Origin: Odontesthes bonariensis | Lineage: Eukaryota > Chordata > Actinopteri > Atheriniformes > Atherinopsidae | Direction: 5' to 3' | Assembly (NCBI RefSeq): GCF_027942865.1 | Contig: NC_134517.1 | Location: 9,009,705 to 9,073,704, forward strand | Length of the DNA: 64,000 nucleotides | Shown: positions 58,810-64,000 of the stretch, piece by piece | Layout of the letters: every line of letters begins with the position of its first letter | Numbering within the stretch: the stretch's first letter is position 1 | Position numbers and translations under genes: made by a program | The notes under the pieces: generated by a model | Seen by the model: only the letters and a program-made list of their open reading frames with translations | Told to the model about the DNA's origin: nothing | Database searches by the model: none

Positions 58810-60640
58810 AATTATACCTCACTGGTCAGTCATTCAAAGTGTCCTGGCTTGGTCACACTTCTGCAGCTTAACACCTCGCCACAGGGGTCCCCCAAGGTTC
58901 AGTACTGGGACCTCTTCTCTTTGCCATATACACCACCTGACTGGGCCAGATCATTCGATCACATGGCTTCTCATACCAATGTTATGCTGACAATACCCAG
59001 CTCTATCCGTCATTCCCACCTGACGACCACACGGTCTCAGCACAAATCTCAAACCGTCTCTATGACATATCGAAATGGATGAAAGCCCATCACCTCCAAC
59101 TAAACCTCTAAAACTGAACTGCTTATCTTTCCAGCCAAACCAACCATACACCACAGCATCTGCATCCAAACTGAATCCCTGTCTCTTGCTCCATCAAAGG
59201 TTGTAAGAAACCTGGGTGTCATTATTGATGACGAAATAACCTTTAAAGCAATACTATGTAACATTTCTACCTTAAAATAACAGCTTGAAAAAAATTGTGC
59301 GGCTAGAATGAGTTTTAATATTACGATTGGCCTGTCTCCTATGCCCTTCGGGGGTCTGAGTTGGAAAAACTGCGCTATGTAACTTTGCTGGACCGGCCCG
59401 GTAGCTGAACGGAAGTACTTCGACTTGCTTTCTGGCACACCTACCGCAAAAACAAATAGACCCCTCTCACGCTCCCAGGTACATTTGATTACTCTTACCT
59501 TCTCAGTCGACATAGCTTGCACCTTCTAACTCCTTCTAACTCTATGCTGTGAAACCGCTGCAGATGGTCCAGAACACGGCGGCGCGTCTGATCTTCGGTC
59601 GGCCGAAAAGACCACATGTCACCCCTCTGTTCATTGAACTCCACTGGCTACTCGTAGCCGCCCGTATCAAATTCAAGTCACTGATGTTAGCCTACAGAGT
59701 CCTTAATGGAACGGCTCCCATCTACGTGAATGCTCTTGCAAAGGCTTATGTCACAACTCGGTCACTCTGGTCGTCACAGGATTGTCGTCTAGCAGTGCCT
59801 ACATCACGCTTAAGACAATCCAGACTCTTTTCATGCGTCGTTCCACGATGGTGGAATGACTACCAGAACAGGGCCGTCCCTGAATATCCTCAAGAAACTC
59901 TTGAAGACCCAGCTCTTCAGAGAGCATCTCCTATCCTAGCACTTACCATGTACTTCCCTACCCTCTCTACTGCACTTTATCTTTCTGTTCCTCCTGTCAT
60001 GGGACTATGTTTTACGTCATGTTTGGTTTTTAGTTCATGTCTTAGTTTAGCTCTTTTCTCATGTTTTAGGTTCAGGTCTTGTGTTTAGTTTCATGTCATG
60101 CCACCCTTTCCTGCCCTGCCATCAGCCTCACGTCCCTCACCTGTGTTTTCCCCATCAGCTGCACTCAATCCCTAATCACCCTCCACAGTATTTAGTTTCC
60201 AGGTTCCCTTTCAGTTTTTGTGAGATCCTTCCCCGTCACCATCCATGCCACGCCACGCCACAGTTAAGTCTTTTTTCCATGCTATGCCAAGAGTTTTGTT
60301 TTGCTCCTAGTCTTGTTAATTTTTCTTTTGATTCCACAGTTTAAGTTTCTTTGTTATCCGGCTCAGCCGCGCTTTCTGTTGTTACTTTGTTTTTGTATAA
60401 TAAATCTAGTTTGCTTTTTTCAATATCCGCATCCGTGTCCTTCTAACACCACCCAAACTGACACCTCCCTCTATGTCTGCCCTCTAGCTTTACACTGTCA
60501 CCTCTGTCACCTCTGACAGAGTCTGACTAGTGGTTTCCTTCTATGTAGCTTATTGTTAGCTTTGATGTTAGCTGTAATTTTATATATTTTTTTCAATTGT
60601 AAGTCGCTTTGGAGAAAAGCGTCTGCTAAATGCATGAACA
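58810..60640 (+). mobile_element. L2-like LINE, 5'-truncated, with an insertion
   Basis: Translations in changing frames show reverse-transcriptase blocks. GVPQGSVLGPLLFAIYT is at about 58880-58930, and CYADNTQLY is near 58985 (catalytic YADD changed to YADN). ISKWMKAHHLQLNL and VVRNLGVIIDDEIT follow. After an inserted MITE fragment, LKPLQMVQNTAARLIFG, a LHWLLVAARIKFKSLMLAYR block and a C-terminal RLFSCVVPRWWNDY block are encoded. A foreign-looking 300-400-bp stretch (about 60000-60450) precedes the tail GTAAGTCGCTTTGGAGAAAA, then GCGTCTGCTAAATG, a 3' end typical of fish L2-type LINEs. It is non-functional. Confidence 0.75.
59247..59523. mobile_element. Truncated copy of the 421-bp TTAA MITE inside the LINE
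   Basis: From TTAA at 59243-59246 the sequence matches 56968-57245 closely, then stops without a right end. The following LINE sequence resumes ~100 codons further on than it left off, so a deletion removed both the MITE right half and part of the LINE. Confidence 0.75.
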
Positions 60641-61416
60641 TAAACATCTAACAAATGCTTCCTCTCACTCTACCTGTCAATTAAAATGCCCATCCCTACA
60701 ATGTATGATATGATGTGACAATTTCGACAACTTTGCTACCAAAAATGAACTGCTAATTACCTATGCCACATAAACATCCTTTGAATTCCTTGAGTTTCTG
60801 AGTGGAGCTAATCTGCCTAGTTCTAACTGGACCTGGGGAGTTTGGAAGTCGGGTCAACAACTGGGATTCCTGTACGTTTTTAGGAGTGTAGCAGGACATG
60901 TACTGTCCAACTTTGGAAGGTTGTTGGGCCGCTGCAGAGAGGGTGTGCTTTCTGCAGCACTCAGTAGGTTTCTTGTACAGCTAAGTCAAGCTATGATTGT
61001 ATCTACTGTTACAATAGGCTACTGTCTGTTGTCCCTGTATACAAGCATGGGAGGGGAATTATTTAAAAATGTATTTATTATTTCTAATCAAAGTATGTCA
61101 AATTACGCTACAATAGGTGGAGATATGCACCCTTTCAACTTGTTTGTATTGGGCATTTTCCAACTGATCTACTATGTCACTACACAAAATGATTGACAAA
61201 CAATTTAGCTCCTAACAAATCAGTACTATGTTGAGCAGTGAGTTGGAAGCTATTACAGCTCTGTACATTTTATACATGCTGTTCTGATATTAATTACTTT
61301 TTCTACTTCTGAGTACTGGCTTCCTCTGATACTTTCAGGCCATAGTCCGGGAGGGGAACTGTGGTGGGTGCACCAAATCCTTTGGCCAGTTTGAGTACAA
61401 GTATAATAAATTATAA

Positions 61417-62362
61417 TGCTGTGCAAAATTGCTGAGCCACTCCGAATTACTTTATATTTTGCACACACGGAGCTAGACTTTCTTGTTATCTTTTTGAAGG
61501 GTCTTAAAAATGCTTTCCAAATTGAAAAACTTTTTAAAAACCTATTCTTCATTTTTATTGTATCTGTGTGGACACAACAGGGGTTTTGGGGGTCTCAATC
61601 TAGTTCATACATGCCCACTGTTGCTTTCTGTAATGAGTATGGGCTGGAAACCTTAACAACAATGGCACTTATATATACACATTTTCCTGATGTTTCTCTT
61701 GGCTTTCATTGGCTTGTTTTGTAACGTCATGTTGAGCAAAAACTCTACTTCATCATCTGTCCACACAAACGAATTGCATTTGTTGTTCTGTTTCAATGTT
61801 GTTCGAAATACTGTTTTGGAAGGAGAATTAGTTTACTATGTGTGCTCAGAATGTTTTTCCTCTAATATAGTCATTCTTGCCACCAACTAGCCCAGGTGCC
61901 CAGTAATTGTGGGAATTTCTGTGTTCTCGTCTGGATTGAGACATTTTTTTCAAATGGGAGGAAAAATGTAGTAGTTACAGCCTGTAGATTTTCCACAGCG
62001 TTTCTTTGGACTTTGCTGGCTTTTTCACTCATTTTCAATCTTGTCATGTACCCAATCATTTCAGAGGAACATGTTCTTTTCTTATTTTTGAGCCATTTAA
62101 CACTGACCTCTGAACCATTCAATCATAAAAAAGGCCCCTAACTTAAGGGATGAACCTGCTTATCAGTTATCAGGTCTGAAAAGCCTCATCAGAAATTGTC
62201 TTCATGGAAGGGTGACTGTCAGGAAGCCATTCTGAAGCAAGATAAATCTGACCGTGTTTCTGTTCATGTTTGCACGCTTCAACAAATCTCTTCAAATACT
62301 TTCCAATTTCCTGGAAACATATAAAAAAAAAAATTAGGGGGGGCTTAAGGCTTTTGCACTGT
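61417..62362. mobile_element. Probable non-coding Tc1/mariner-type element
   Basis: The left end GCTGTGCAAAATTGCTGAGC and the inverse of the right end (ACAGTGCAAAAGCCTTAAGC) are similar terminal repeats of the CAGTGCAAAA type. GGTGACTGTCAGGAAGCCATTC near 62210 is a block often seen in such fish elements. No transposase frame survives. Confidence 0.5.
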
Positions 62363-63200
62363 CCTGTGTGTGTATAAAGGAGTAATTAAACTTCTAGTTG
62401 CGGGTGTGTAAATCCGCCTTTGAAAAATTCAGTTTAGTGAGATTCCAGTCAGACTAACATGGCAACATGTTTTTTAAGTCTGGTTTTAGTTTGAGAAACA
62501 CAATTATTCTCTTAATTTACTGCCCCAGCAGAACACTGCATTGTTCTAAGTGTGGTTTTATTGCAGTGGTTTTTAATGTTACGACTGATCAGTGTGTTGA
62601 CGCTGTTTCACCCAGCTCTTTTTCACTTTGGAGAAGCCCACACGGAAAAAACTAGAACTCCAGATTATAATGCATTGAGTAGGGAACACCAGCACCTCCA
62701 TTATGCAAAGAGAAATTCAACATGCGTTTAATTTGAAGCAGAGCAGTGTGTTGGTCAACAGCCCGTCTTGACTGTGAGGCTACGACACACACACCACCAC
62801 ACTGTGCTCATATTCATTCAAGATAAACAAACCTGATTAGAAAATGAATGGATACCAGCACTTTGCCTTGCAATTGCTAAATTTCACAGCTGATTAGCCA
62901 TCTTACATTACACGCTTTTTTTTTTAGCATCAGCAGATCATAGATAGTATCAACAAATTAGTGGTTAAAAGAGGGTTTGTTTATTACCAGAGCGATTCTG
63001 TAAATATAGTTTCATTGTTACACACAAATAGATAATCTGCCCATCATAGCAATAGAACTATAGCATTACTGATTGCAAGCTATTAAAAAGCCATTTATTT
63101 CACTTTGAATTAATAATCAATGGTCCTGACTTGATGTATCATGCAATAATCACACCATGTTGTTCAAATAATGTGTGTGAGTATGTGTGTGCATGCGTAC

Positions 63201-63330
63201 CTGCAGGAGGGTTGGGCCAGAATACTGGGAAACTGGCACTCTCCGTGGACGCAGTAGTTTTTGTAGTGATCTGGACAGGGGATGTACAGGCCGCGGGCCA
63301 GCCCGTTCCTCGGGTCTTCCTTTTCCCCTA
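63201..63330 (-). CDS. tmeff2: tmeff2 exon: linker and first half of EGF module
   Basis: Acceptor GTGCACAG before 63330 and donor GTACGC after 63201. It encodes GEKEDPRNGLARGLYIPCPD, then HYKNYCVHGECQ and LAQPSC, providing four of the six EGF cysteines; the last two come from exon 50418-50576. IPCP-HY---C-HG-C---------PSC is the TMEFF2 EGF pattern. The phase (G|TA and AG|C) agrees with both neighbours. The acceptor has a TG-repeat tract in place of a normal pyrimidine tract. Confidence 0.93.
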
Positions 63331-63352
63331 CTGTGCACACACACACACACAG
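63331..63352. repeat. CA/TG microsatellite abutting a tmeff2 splice acceptor
   Basis: CTGTGCACACACACACACAC on plus reads TG repeats followed by CACAG on the coding strand, directly before exon 63201-63330. Confidence 0.85.
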
Positions 63353-63536
63353 ACAGAATATTAAATGCACATATGCTTGTGGCCACCTGTGCGCATACAT
63401 TACTATGTAATTTTTTCTAAAAGATGAAAAGAAACTGTGGATGAAAAATGGATAAAGAGAAGAGAAACCTCTGAGAGCAGCTCTGACCGACAGCACATGT
63501 TATTAACTAATCTGCCACCATTACAGGAGCACTCAC

Positions 63537-63593
63537 CCGTGAGGTCGGTCCGTGCGAAGTGTCCATCGTCTTTGTTCCCGGTGATGATGTCGC
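63537..63593 (-). CDS. tmeff2: tmeff2 exon: ectodomain linker before the EGF module
   Basis: Acceptor TTTCCAG before 63593 and donor GTGAGT after 63537; 57 bp, so phase is preserved. It encodes DIITGNKDDGHFARTDLT, equivalent to the family linker containing KSEDGHYARTDY between the second follistatin-like module and the EGF module. The two follistatin-like modules and the signal peptide must lie on exons beyond position 64000. No further exon is seen in 63594-64000. Confidence 0.9.
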
Positions 63594-64000
63594 CTGGAAA
63601 GGCCAAAGACACATTAAAGCTGATCTCAGGTCACTGCAACCTCTCCTTGAGCTCCAGCCCCATCTATCATGTGTTCCACATGCAGACTGATGCCATTGCA
63701 GAGGAGAGGGTTGGATGTAAATGATCATTTCTACAAAGGCCTCATGCGGAGTGCACCTGTGTGCTTAATACATATAAATGCAAAGCATTCCCTTCAAAAG
63801 TCAGAAGCGCTCTACCCTAATCTATTATAGCGAACAACGGGCTAGAATGGAGCAGAATCAGCTGGGAAGATCAGAGGAAATAATGCATTTTTCCTGACTT
63901 TATTGAAGCTGCATTGAATTCCTTCTTTCTGAATGCCCTAAAAATCCCTTTCAAATCATCAACATATTAGTGTCATGGTTCTTTTTCAGGGGTCAGTGAA

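Larger units (their letters stand above)
50577..63200 (-). other. tmeff2: tmeff2 intron splitting the EGF module (12.6 kb)
   Basis: Donor GTACGC at 63195-63200, acceptor GCAG at 50577-50580. The intron holds at least eight mobile-element fragments annotated below. Stretches 54155-55703, 57542-58809, 60641-61416 and 62363-63200 show nothing I can name beyond short CA runs (about 54345-54362 and 54648-54664). Confidence 0.88.

Overview
The window looks like a ray-finned fish (teleost) nuclear genome. There are no prokaryotic-style operons. It carries split genes with GT-AG introns, a pol III tRNA gene, dinucleotide microsatellites, and a teleost-type mobile-element set: PIF/Harbinger, TTAA-site MITEs, Tc1/mariner, hAT, L2-like LINEs, a tRNA-derived SINE and a DIRS/Ngaro-like remnant. 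The species cannot be named from the sequence.

Region 1 (1-3340) holds one intact, unrecognised open reading frame (286-1011, acidic middle, F-box-like C-terminal half), a cluster of TTATTACATAATGC motifs, one copy of a ~390-bp sequence that recurs beyond the array, and a long hairpin just before the array.

Region 2 (3341-30646) is the dominant feature: a ~27.3-kb tandem array of a 21-bp unit, about 1,200 units by length. It contains nested higher-order duplications (offsets near 714, 1217, 1843, 4673 and 4679 bp). Three near-identical 732-bp Harbinger-like MITEs were amplified together with the satellite. Because 21 bp is seven codons, four of six frames stay open over long distances; the resulting 'proteins' are almost certainly not genes.

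Region 3 (30647-46980) is gene-poor. It has the second copy of the flanking repeat, microsatellites, a 656-bp palindromic TTAA MITE, a 480-bp dispersed duplication, an apparently intact tRNA-Ser(AGA) on the minus strand, a decayed DIRS/Ngaro-type element, another inverted-repeat element and a broken Tc1 copy.

Region 4 (about 46980-64000) is the 3' end of a minus-strand gene that I identify as tmeff2 (transmembrane protein with EGF-like and follistatin-like domains). Four coding exons are resolved with matching splice phases: linker, two exons building the EGF module plus membrane helix, and the cytoplasmic tail with stop. The introns are packed with mobile elements. These include an internally deleted Harbinger element keeping stubs of both its proteins, a Myb-like ORF split cleanly by a TTAA MITE, a MADF-domain ORF, a hAT fragment, Tc1 copies and an L2-like LINE.
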